Part shown: positions 16,309 through 23,397 of the stretch, one piece after another | Position numbering within the stretch: position 1 is the stretch's first letter | Layout: each line of letters begins with the position of its first letter | IMG/VR virus record: IMGVR_UViG_3300048813_000063 | Location: 1-39,818 of that record | From: a virus | Reading direction: 5' to 3' (one strand) | DNA: 39,818 nt | Made by a program: the position numbers and the translations under genes | Notes under the pieces: model-generated | Databases searched by the model: none | Told to the model about the DNA's origin: nothing | The model's input: only the letters and a program-made list of their open reading frames with translations

Positions 16309-18138
16309 TTAGCTCCACGGACCGCCGACCATCGGCATGCTGTGCTCGACCCTCGGCGGCGACGCGCTGGCCGCGCCCGTCGCCACTGCGCTTGCCGTGG
16401 TACCCTGCGGCGCGCCATGCAGATGCACGTCCACCTGGACGTGTCCATTCGGCGCGGCAGCAGCGGCGGCCGTGTTCGCAGCGAGTGCCGTATCGAACGT
16501 GGACAGCGACTGATTCGACTGAGACCCGCCGGGCAGCGACGGCCAGATCGAACCGAGCGCGGACGCGATCTGCATCTGGTGGTTGCCCGCCTTCAAGTCG
16601 TCTTCAAGGTCGCGGCCAGTCCGCGCGCGATACGCGGTCGTTGCGAGATACCACGCCCCCTTGTCCTGACTGTCCGGACTGAAATCGGTCAGCCCGGCAG
16701 CATTGGCGACGGACCGCCACGTACCGGAAATGAACTGATATTTGCCCGCCGCCGTGCTGGTGCCGCCCGGCGCGATGCCTTCGGGAAACTGCGAATAATC
16801 ACTGAACCGGGTCCTGCTGTTATCGTTGGTCGGCGACCATCCGTTCTTGATGTCATACCGGCCGTGGGACTCCGGGCCGGCGAGGGTTTCCAGGAACCCT
16901 CGCTTGGTGGGGTCCATCGACAGATCGACATTCGACTTGCGCGACCCGCCGCTAAGCCAGTGCCACGCGCGCTCATACCAAGGCGGCCGGTAATCGTCCG
17001 ACGACGGCGCCGGGTTGAACGGTGAGCCGACCGGCGCAAAGGGAATGCTGACACCGCCCGGAGTGAAGATCGTCCTGGTATCGTCAAACGTCTTCGCGGG
17101 TGGGAGTTGGTTCGCCAGGTAGCCGATTCCGGCTGACACCGCCAACAACTCAGTCGGTCCAAGCAGGCCGAGCGCGCGCAGTATCCACACCGCCGGCTTG
17201 ATCGCCGACAGCGCAGCGACCGCGCCGATCACCGCGCCGGCATTGGTCCCGTAGGAATCTGCGAGGGCTTGGTTCCGCTCGATCCAGTGCGACGTGGTGT
17301 CGAGAACCTTGGTCGCGGTGCCCGACCAACTATCAACGATGCGGTTGCCGACGCCCTCGATCGCGAGGCCGAGTTCGGCCCAGGACGAATTCATTTTCTT
17401 CGCGTTGGCTGCCATCTCGGCAGTCATCACGCCGCCGGTTTCCCGCGCCCGGGCCACGAACGCATCGAGGCCCGCCTGCCCTTTCTCCAGCAGCGGCAGC
17501 AGGTCCTTATCCACGCCGACAGCGGCGAGCGCCCGGCCGGCCGTCGCCTTGTCGGTATAGGTTGACGCTTTGTTCGCCAGCTTGCCGAGGGCATCCTCAG
17601 TCTTCGTGATGTTGCCTTGTTCGTCGCGCCAGTCGATGCCCAGCGCCTTCAAGTTCATCTGCGCCGTCGCGTCGCGATTATAGAACGCGGCGTGCAACGT
17701 TTCGGACAGCCCTTTCAGGCTGCTGTCCATCGCGTCGGCCGAGCTGCCGGCCAGCCGCGCGGCACCACGCAACGCACTCAGCCGATCGACCGGCGTGTTC
17801 AGCAGGTTCGCGGTCTTGCTGATCGAATTGCCCGCGTCGGCCCACCTCCGGCTCAGCTCGACCATCCCACCGAGGCTCGCGGCCGAGGTAATCCCGACCA
17901 TCGGGCCGGCCAGACGTTCCACCGCCCGCGCCGCGCCGAGCGCGCGATCGCCGAGCGTCTGCATGCCCTCGGCAGCCCGGTTGATGCCGGTAACATCGCC
18001 GAATTTCGCCAGGCTCTTGTTGAACCGATCCGCTGGCGCGGTCAGCGCGGCGATGCGCTTGTTGATCGCATCGAGGCCAGCACTCGCGGCGTCGTTGATG
18101 CCGACGCCGATCGCGAACCCGGCTGACTTACCCGCCAC
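16309..18138 (-). CDS. Tape measure protein with an embedded GH104-like lysozyme domain
   Basis: A 609-residue protein following the tail chaperones, where the tape measure lies in contractile-tail phages. Residues 1-340 are helical (INKRIAALTAPADRFNKSLAKFG, RAVERLAGPMVGITSAASLGGM) with a hydrophobic segment near 300-345. Residues 411-545 resemble phage lambda endolysin (GH104): LETLAGPESHGRYD with the likely catalytic Glu423, STAAGKYQFISGTWRSV, GLTDFSPDSQDKGA, and IWPSLPGG matching lambda R's IWASLPGAG. The domain probably opens peptidoglycan during DNA entry. GTG start overlaps the frameshifted chaperone end by 11 bases. At 609 residues it predicts a fairly short tail. Confidence 0.88.
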   Translation of the reverse strand: MAGKSAGFAIGVGINDAASAGLDAINKRIAALTAPADRFNKSLAKFGDVTGINRAAEGMQTLGDRALGAARAVERLAGPMVGITSAASLGGMVELSRRWADAGNSISKTANLLNTPVDRLSALRGAARLAGSSADAMDSSLKGLSETLHAAFYNRDATAQMNLKALGIDWRDEQGNITKTEDALGKLANKASTYTDKATAGRALAAVGVDKDLLPLLEKGQAGLDAFVARARETGGVMTAEMAANAKKMNSSWAELGLAIEGVGNRIVDSWSGTATKVLDTTSHWIERNQALADSYGTNAGAVIGAVAALSAIKPAVWILRALGLLGPTELLAVSAGIGYLANQLPPAKTFDDTRTIFTPGGVSIPFAPVGSPFNPAPSSDDYRPPWYERAWHWLSGGSRKSNVDLSMDPTKRGFLETLAGPESHGRYDIKNGWSPTNDNSRTRFSDYSQFPEGIAPGGTSTAAGKYQFISGTWRSVANAAGLTDFSPDSQDKGAWYLATTAYRARTGRDLEDDLKAGNHQMQIASALGSIWPSLPGGSQSNQSLSTFDTALAANTAAAAAAPNGHVQVDVHLHGAPQGTTASAVATGAASASPPRVEHSMPMVGGPWS

Positions 18139-18702
18139 GTTCGCGCTCCGTGATTCGAGGCATCAGGCTCGCCCAGCGCAGCAGCGCCGAAAGCGGCAGG
18201 GCCAACGCCCACCGCAGGCCGTCGCCATAGAAGCGACCGACTTTCGCCGCGTGGATCTCCAGTTCGCCCGACCGGGCGAGCAGGATCAGGAGGCCGGCGC
18301 CGCTGCTGCCGCCAGCGCGGCGGCGGCCTTCGCCGCTTGCTCGGCCGCCAAAGCCTCGGCTGCGGCCTCGGCCAGCACGGCCTTGCGCCGCGCGGCCCGC
18401 CAGCTCTCCAAAGGGTCGGGGGCTGGCGCGCCCACGAACTCCTCCAGGTAATCCGCGATCTGCTGGTTGAACCAATGCGGCTGCACTTTCAGCACGTCGT
18501 ACGGCACATGCTCGGCCGAAGCCGACTCCAGCATGCGCAGGGTCACGTCGAGGCCGCTCGCGCCGTGAACGGCGGTCGCCTTCAACACGTCCTCGGAGGT
18601 CGGCGCACCAACGGTCAGCGTCGTGTATTGCAGCCCGCCGCTCATCTGCGGCTTCGGCAGCGTCCAGACGATCGGCTCCGGCACCGGCACCCATTCGCTC
18701 AT
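18128..18702 (-). CDS. Tail assembly chaperone, -1 frameshifted long form (G-T type)
   Basis: If ribosomes slip -1 at 18409-18415, translation continues to the TAA at 18128-18130 and gives 191 residues. The shifted frame is Arg/Gly-rich at first, then becomes protein-like: LLILLARSGELEIHAAKVGRFYGDGLRWALALPLSALLRWASLMPRI. The final part resembles the T extension of Mu-type chaperones, which recruits tube subunits and usually contains a short Leu-rich helix and a WxxxxPxxEL-type segment. No independent start codon with a ribosome site serves that tail. It ends inside the tape-measure start, as is usual. Frameshifting here is inferred from frame, site and family precedent. Confidence 0.6.
18286..18702 (-). 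CDS. Tail assembly chaperone, short form (Mu gp41-like, G-type)
   Basis: The 138-residue product is the unshifted tail chaperone: PIVWTLPKPQMSGGLQYTTLTVGAPTSEDVLKA is the typical opening of this family, followed by VQPHWFNQQIADYLEEFVG. From residue 98 on it is an Ala-rich helix (AEAAAEALAAEQAAKAAAALAAAAAPAS). Such chaperones coat the tape measure while the tube polymerises and are absent from the virion. Its ATG overlaps the tube gene's stop region. A slippery heptamer within it (18409-18415) would let some ribosomes shift into the longer form. Confidence 0.85.
   Translation of the reverse strand: MSEWVPVPEPIVWTLPKPQMSGGLQYTTLTVGAPTSEDVLKATAVHGASGLDVTLRMLESASAEHVPYDVLKVQPHWFNQQIADYLEEFVGAPAPDPLESWRAARRKAVLAEAAAEALAAEQAAKAAAALAAAAAPAS
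18409..18415 (-). promoter_or_regulatory. Slippery heptamer for -1 ribosomal frameshift
   Basis: On the minus strand the site reads C CCT TTG in the frame of the short chaperone, a full X XXY YYZ heptamer (CCCTTTG): both tRNAs can re-pair after slipping one base back. The -1 frame is open from here for 282 bases into a conserved-looking T-type tail. Confidence 0.6.
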
Positions 18703-19103
18703 GATCTTGCCCCAATTTCCATGATGGTTCCGGCCACCCCTTCAAACCGGAAATCGAAACCCGCGTCGGCACCGTTCACACCGGGGCGGCCGACATACCA
18801 AAGGTTGTGCCCGACGATCTGCTTGCCGTTGGCAAGCAGGAACACCACCGTCGCATTGCTCAGCCCGGTGAATGACGTGACACTATTGGAACCGGTGTCG
18901 CGGAACTTACCGGAGATGTAGGGCGCGACCGGCTTCTGGTCGTAACCATCAACGCCCGACAGGCTCGCCATCGTCGTGTTCTCGACGTTTGCCGGGTCCC
19001 AGATGAATTCAATGACAGAGATCGCGCTGCCGTTGACGCTCGCCGCGGTGATGCCGGCAAGCCGACGATTGGTCGGCGTGCTCGGCGCCAGAGTTCCTGA
19101 CAT
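18699..19103 (-). CDS. Tail tube protein, Mu gpM-like
   Basis: The 134-residue protein is the inner tube subunit of the contractile tail. It has the family's opening (NRRLAGITAASVNGSAISV) and two-sheet tube fold pattern: GVDGYDQKPVAPYISGKFRDTG, where DGY and I(S/E)G are typical, then NATVVFLLANGKQIVGHNLWYVG and FRFEGVAGTIMEIGA. It follows the sheath gene by ten bases and precedes the chaperone gene, the order found in Mu and P2. Length is close to Mu gpM (118). Confidence 0.88.
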   Translation of the reverse strand: MSGTLAPSTPTNRRLAGITAASVNGSAISVIEFIWDPANVENTTMASLSGVDGYDQKPVAPYISGKFRDTGSNSVTSFTGLSNATVVFLLANGKQIVGHNLWYVGRPGVNGADAGFDFRFEGVAGTIMEIGARS

Positions 19104-19113
19104 GGCTCAGCCC

Positions 19114-20613
19114 CTATGTGCTCTGCTGGAATTGGATGAGCAGGCCGACGTTGATGACCTGATCGCTGAAATCGAGCGGCAGATACATCAGGACCTGCCC
19201 CTTCGTTCCCGGGCCGGCCGTCGCGTTTTGTGCGAAGGTCCGCACGTTCTGCACGATGAAGATGCTCGCGAGATAGGCATAGACCGCGACCACCGCGCCA
19301 AGCATCGCGTTTGGCGTGGTGGCGGGCGACCCAGGCGGGATCAGGGTTCCGTTGCTCACCAGGATTTTGCCCGGAACGATGAACTGGCTGGTGATCTGGG
19401 TCGCGATGTAGCGGGCCGCGTACATCGCCTGGAACATGATGTTCGTGTTCAGATACGAATTGTCCGGCTGGCCGCTGGCATTGCTCTGATAGGTGGTGAT
19501 CGAGCGGTCGATCCGGCAGACCCCGGCTGCATCGACCGTGAAGGTGCTCATGCCGTCGAACAGCAGGGTGTTGCGCTCGCCGGGAGTATCCTGCGAGGCG
19601 ATCGGCGGCGGCAGCAGGTTGAGCGCCTGCGTGGCGAGGCCCTGCGCCGGGTTGACCCGCAGCCGGATGACATGCGCGGCGCACCAGTCCGACGCCTCCA
19701 GCCACGCCGGTGTCGGGCTGTCATAGAAGCCGAGGATGGTGGCGTGCTGGTCGCTGCGGCCGGTACCGAAGGTCGTTCGGGCGCTAAAGGTTCCGCGGTA
19801 GGCCGAGAAGACATGCCCGTACAGCATCGTCTCCGCCGCCCAGCGGCCGGAGGAGTCGGAGAGAAACGTCTGCAACGCATTCAGGCTGGTCGCGTCGGTG
19901 TAGGGCAGGTCGATATAGTCGAAGAGCTGGACGCCCAGGTTCGACAGCAGCGTGGTCAAGGTCGGGTTGGTCGCGCCGCTCGCAAAAGGCGTGATCGTGT
20001 AGCTCACCCCGGCCGGGATGACCTCGCCATTCTGCGCACCGCGATAGGCGAACCGGATGTCGATGTCGTTGAGCGCGAGGCCCTTGTGCAGCGCGGTCAG
20101 ATCGACCTGGTAGGCGTGCGTGCCGTCAACCGCCGCGGAGCATGCAACACCGACCGAGGCCGCGATCGCGGCAACCGTGTTGGTCGCGATGATCGACGCG
20201 GTGTCACCGCTGTTCACCGCAACCGGAATCGACACTCCCATCAAATACAGCGGCAGCGTGCCGGCAGCGGTCGCCGGGCCGGTGAAGCTGATGCTGCCGG
20301 TCGCTGCCGTGCCGGCGCTCGCATCCGACAGCGGGCCAAGCCAGACCTCACCGAACGGGTCCATCAAGCGGTAGGCGGCATATTTCAGCGCCAGCATGGA
20401 GTTCAGACCGCACAGCAAGTTGACCTGGGTCTGGCTGTAGGCCTGCACCGCGACGTTCGGGGTCGCCGTGCCCGAGCTGGTGATCTGGCCGATTAGCAGC
20501 GCGCGCGCATTCTGCGTCGCGGTGTTCGCCTGGCTGGGGTCGAACTCGGCGTTGACGCCGGACGGGCGCCAGTACTGCCAGGGGAAGTACTTGAAGGCGA
20601 GGCTCTCGCTCAC
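19114..20613 (-). CDS. Contractile tail sheath protein, Mu gpL-like
   Basis: A 499-residue protein matching the Mu gpL type: the N-terminal stretch SGVNAEFDPSQANTATQNARALLIGQ is the extended arm and first domain, YRLMDPFGEVWLGPLSD lies near residue 80, and the C-terminal domain includes GDIRIVITYQ-like RIDRSITTYQSN, SYLNTNIMFQAMYAARYIATQITSQF and the closing PLDFSDQVINVGLLIQFQQ, which carries the strand that joins neighbouring sheath subunits. Presence of a full-length sheath shows the phage is a myovirus. Its start overlaps the DUF2635 stop by four bases. Confidence 0.92.
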   Translation of the reverse strand: MSESLAFKYFPWQYWRPSGVNAEFDPSQANTATQNARALLIGQITSSGTATPNVAVQAYSQTQVNLLCGLNSMLALKYAAYRLMDPFGEVWLGPLSDASAGTAATGSISFTGPATAAGTLPLYLMGVSIPVAVNSGDTASIIATNTVAAIAASVGVACSAAVDGTHAYQVDLTALHKGLALNDIDIRFAYRGAQNGEVIPAGVSYTITPFASGATNPTLTTLLSNLGVQLFDYIDLPYTDATSLNALQTFLSDSSGRWAAETMLYGHVFSAYRGTFSARTTFGTGRSDQHATILGFYDSPTPAWLEASDWCAAHVIRLRVNPAQGLATQALNLLPPPIASQDTPGERNTLLFDGMSTFTVDAAGVCRIDRSITTYQSNASGQPDNSYLNTNIMFQAMYAARYIATQITSQFIVPGKILVSNGTLIPPGSPATTPNAMLGAVVAVYAYLASIFIVQNVRTFAQNATAGPGTKGQVLMYLPLDFSDQVINVGLLIQFQQST

Positions 20614-20975
20614 GGCTTGGTCTCCGCCAAAGGTTCTTCAGGGATAGGAAGCGGCGCCGCAGCGTCATGCTCGGCCGCAGCCGGCGGGAGCGGTTCGCCG
20701 GCGGCTGGCGGCAGGTGCAATTGGAAGGCGTCGGCCGCCGCACGCGCCGCGGCCTGGTCGATCATCGGTGGAACCACGGTGACGGCCGCAGGCGGTCGAG
20801 GCGGTGGTGGGGCCGGTGGCTCAGCCAGCACCACGTCGCCATCGCGGACGCGGCGGTGCCAGAACGTTATCTCGGGCACATGCTCGCCCTGCGGCGACAA
20901 CAGGCGCTTGTTCGGCCCGCGCACGATCAGGGGGAGGGCAGGATCATCCTGCCGGTGTCCCGGTTTGACGAACAT
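20610..20975 (-). CDS. Mu gp38-like small tail protein (DUF2635)
   Basis: MFVKPGHRQDDPALPLIVRGPNKRLLSPQGEHVPEITFWHRRVRDGDVV matches DUF2635, whose members open (M)FVKPAPGxxVRDPxxxxxLPxxGxxVPxxxFWxRRLxDGDV. The 121-residue length is longer than usual (about 60) because of a Pro/Ala-rich tail of some 70 residues. ATG 20975 was chosen over GTG 20981 since GAGG lies five bases before it. In Mu the homologue lies just upstream of the sheath, as here. Function unknown. Confidence 0.82.
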   Translation of the reverse strand: MFVKPGHRQDDPALPLIVRGPNKRLLSPQGEHVPEITFWHRRVRDGDVVLAEPPAPPPPRPPAAVTVVPPMIDQAAARAAADAFQLHLPPAAGEPLPPAAAEHDAAAPLPIPEEPLAETKP

Positions 20976-21045
20976 TGTCACCTCGGAATGTAGGAACTGG
21001 CCGCTGGCGCTCAGGTCCCGCGGACTGATTCAGGGTTACGCCCGA

Positions 21046-21300
21046 TCAGGGCGCGTGATGCAGCAGCACGTTGATCAACATCGTAACGAGCGCGCCCATC
21101 AGGCCCGCGCCGGCAGCGATCACGGCAGAGTCCAGTCTCGACGTGACCTGGCTTTGACCCCGCTCCTGGTTCACCCGCTCGGACAGCGTTTCAACCGTGA
21201 CGACCAGTTTTTCGACCGACCGGACGACGGTTTGCAGCAACGTTTCTGCCACCGCCACGCGCTCGCGCACCGTGGCCTCGACGGGGCAATGCTCGGTCAT
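21046..21300 (-). CDS. Holin-like/XhlA-type small membrane protein
   Basis: An 84-residue protein with a coiled-coil N-terminal part (VRERVAVAETLLQTVVRSVEKLVVTVETLSERV, residues 10-43) and one C-terminal hydrophobic segment (SAVIAAGAGLMGALVTMLINVLL, about 58-80). This layout is that of haemolysin XhlA-type proteins, which act with holins in lysis. No endolysin gene neighbours it, so lysis is not proven. It lies between the SGNH tail protein and the DUF2635 gene, interrupting what is normally a continuous gp37-gp38-sheath order. Confidence 0.6.
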   Translation of the reverse strand: MTEHCPVEATVRERVAVAETLLQTVVRSVEKLVVTVETLSERVNQERGQSQVTSRLDSAVIAAGAGLMGALVTMLINVLLHHAP

Positions 21301-21312
21301 ATGGCTCTCCGG

Positions 21313-23397
21313 TTATGTCGGGCTGTCGCTGAGCTGGACCGGCGTGTCGGTCGCCTGCACCGGCAGGTTCCAATCCCAGCCGCTGCCGAGGTCCGCGCCG
21401 ATGTCCCAGCCGGCCGGCCGCTCCACCGAAGCCGAATTGTCCGTCACCGCGTTGCCGCGATAAATCCAGGTGTTGCCGTAGGGGTAGAACAGCAGGCACC
21501 CCGAGCTGGCGGAGGTCAGCGCGGACCCAAGCGTCACCTGGAGATGCGTCGCATCGACGCGCACACACGCCGTCGCGGTTCGGACGGTCCCCGGGCTCGC
21601 TTCATTGCCGCCATCCATCACCGCCCAGCCGACCCCGTTCACCGCTTGCAGTGGCACGATCAGATCGGTGCCGGCATCGTGCGCCACGGTGACGATGATC
21701 ACCGTGTTGCTCTGCCGGTAGGCGTGCGTGATCGTCGGTCCCACGCTCGGCACGCCGGACGGTATCGCGGTGATGCTGTCGCCGCCGCTCGACGCCAGCA
21801 CCGCCCGCGCGATCGGGCCGGCCGAGACCTGGCCCAGCCGCAGGTTGTCGGTTGTGTCCAGGTGATTGTTGTCGCCCGCCGCGGTAATCAGCCCGGTGTT
21901 CGCGTCCCAGGTCGCGCCGCGCGGGTTGCTATCGGCCGTGAGAGGCATCGCACGGAGCGCGTTCTGCGCTGCAAGCACTGACGTCGCCGGCATCTCGTTG
22001 CGGATCATCAGCATGCCGGGCGAGGACCAGAACGCGATCGGGTCCCACCAGGCCAGCGGCAGCGACGCGGCGGTGCGGCCAAGCATGGCGCGGACCCTGG
22101 CGAGGAAGTTCTGCGCGCCGGCCTGCCAGAACGCGCCCTCGCTATATTCGCGCGTGCTGTCGCTTTCGAACCACGGCCACACGATCGCCGCGATGTCCGC
22201 CAGGTCAGCAGCGGACCATTCGGCGAGATACGCCTCGACCGCGATTCCGTCCGTGCCGAGGCTCCAACCGCCCGGGTTGGAGCCGTCGCCGGGGTCCGCC
22301 AGGAAGTTGCCCGGGATGTAGATTCCGCCTGTGCCCGGCGGCTGGCGCACGTTGTAGATGCCGTGGCCGCCGATCGCCGTGTAGGCCGAGCTGCCCTGGT
22401 TGCCGATCACGCCATAGCTGGCCGCGCCGAGATGCCAGGCAAGGCCCTGCGCGCACAGGTTCCAAGCGCCATCCGACAGCGAATTGACCGCGTTGCTCTG
22501 CCCGATCACCAGGACGTTCACGCCACGCCGCGCGCCGCACAGCCAGCGCGCCGAGGCGGTAATCAGCGTAGTCACCTCCGCCGACGACAACGCCCGCTCC
22601 CAGGTGGCCGCCTCGTTGAACCAGCATTGCGCCGATCCCTGAGAGGTCGTGTCGGACAGGAAGGTGAGCGTGCCGGTGTTGCTGCTGGGCAGCGGATTCG
22701 CGACGGCGCTCGCCACCTTCACGCCATCCAGCCACGCATCCACGCCGGTCCCTTGCGTGTAGTGCAGGATGACGTTGTGCGTGTGCCGCCGCTCCATCGT
22801 GACCGACAGGACGGTCTGCGACGCGCCAGGGAACAGCACCAGGCGCCCGGCAACAACGCTGTCCAGCGCCAGCACCACGGTCGAGGCGATGGTCAGCAAC
22901 GCCACCGGATCGGCGTTGTAGCTTGTGCCGGCGCGCAGGTTCGGGCGGGTCCAGACCAGATACCGGGTCCAGGAGCTGCCCGACCCCATCGAAAGCCCGT
23001 TCACAGCGAAGCCGACGCGCGGATCGAGCAACGGCGCCAGCCCGGCGCCTGCCGGCATCGCGGTCGGGAGGCCAGCCCCGCCCAGCAGAACATTGATGCG
23101 CGGCGCGGCCTGCACTGGCAGGCTGGGCACCAGCGCACGGCTTGACCCCGACAGGTCCGTCAGGGCGGCCACAGAGCCGCCTGACAGGCTCGCCAGCGGC
23201 ACGCCGCCAGCGTTCACCATGTTGGCGGCGGCGCCCGCGTCCCACCAGCCGGAAAGGCCCGTGATGCTCCCCGGCGTCGCCGAGGTGACCGGAGGCGGCG
23301 GCAGTGGCGAGACGGTGCCGGTCAGCGGCGCGGCCAGCAATATCTGGCCGGCGCCGAGGCCCTGCGCCGCGCCGGGCTTTGCCTGGAACACGCTCAT
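21313..23397 (-). CDS. Tail protein with LamG-like and SGNH/GDSL hydrolase domains
   Basis: The 694-residue protein has a short head, a LamG/concanavalin-like domain at about 45-280 (GLSGWWDAGAAANMVNAGG, ending FNEAATWERALSSAEVTTLI), an SGNH hydrolase domain at about 293-540, and a beta-rich C-terminus. The hydrolase shows VLVIGQSNAVN with Ser301 as nucleophile and DNNHLD with Asp509 and His512 as the other catalytic residues. Sequences of this type are carbohydrate acetylesterases (SASA-like), so it may deacetylate host surface polysaccharide. Its N-terminus overlaps the preceding FN3 gene by four bases. The pair FN3 protein plus esterase looks like a receptor-recognition unit. Confidence 0.78.
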   Translation of the reverse strand: MSVFQAKPGAAQGLGAGQILLAAPLTGTVSPLPPPPVTSATPGSITGLSGWWDAGAAANMVNAGGVPLASLSGGSVAALTDLSGSSRALVPSLPVQAAPRINVLLGGAGLPTAMPAGAGLAPLLDPRVGFAVNGLSMGSGSSWTRYLVWTRPNLRAGTSYNADPVALLTIASTVVLALDSVVAGRLVLFPGASQTVLSVTMERRHTHNVILHYTQGTGVDAWLDGVKVASAVANPLPSSNTGTLTFLSDTTSQGSAQCWFNEAATWERALSSAEVTTLITASARWLCGARRGVNVLVIGQSNAVNSLSDGAWNLCAQGLAWHLGAASYGVIGNQGSSAYTAIGGHGIYNVRQPPGTGGIYIPGNFLADPGDGSNPGGWSLGTDGIAVEAYLAEWSAADLADIAAIVWPWFESDSTREYSEGAFWQAGAQNFLARVRAMLGRTAASLPLAWWDPIAFWSSPGMLMIRNEMPATSVLAAQNALRAMPLTADSNPRGATWDANTGLITAAGDNNHLDTTDNLRLGQVSAGPIARAVLASSGGDSITAIPSGVPSVGPTITHAYRQSNTVIIVTVAHDAGTDLIVPLQAVNGVGWAVMDGGNEASPGTVRTATACVRVDATHLQVTLGSALTSASSGCLLFYPYGNTWIYRGNAVTDNSASVERPAGWDIGADLGSGWDWNLPVQATDTPVQLSDSPT

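Noticed and set aside
18128-18772. The 214-codon frame over the chaperone region as an independent gene
   Set aside because: Only its last ~60 codons look protein-like; its start lies in the antisense-like part and is better explained as the -1 frameshift extension.
18976-20496. A 506-codon plus-strand open frame over the sheath gene
   Set aside because: Antisense shadow of a well-supported sheath gene, with Arg-rich low-complexity sequence and no ribosome site.
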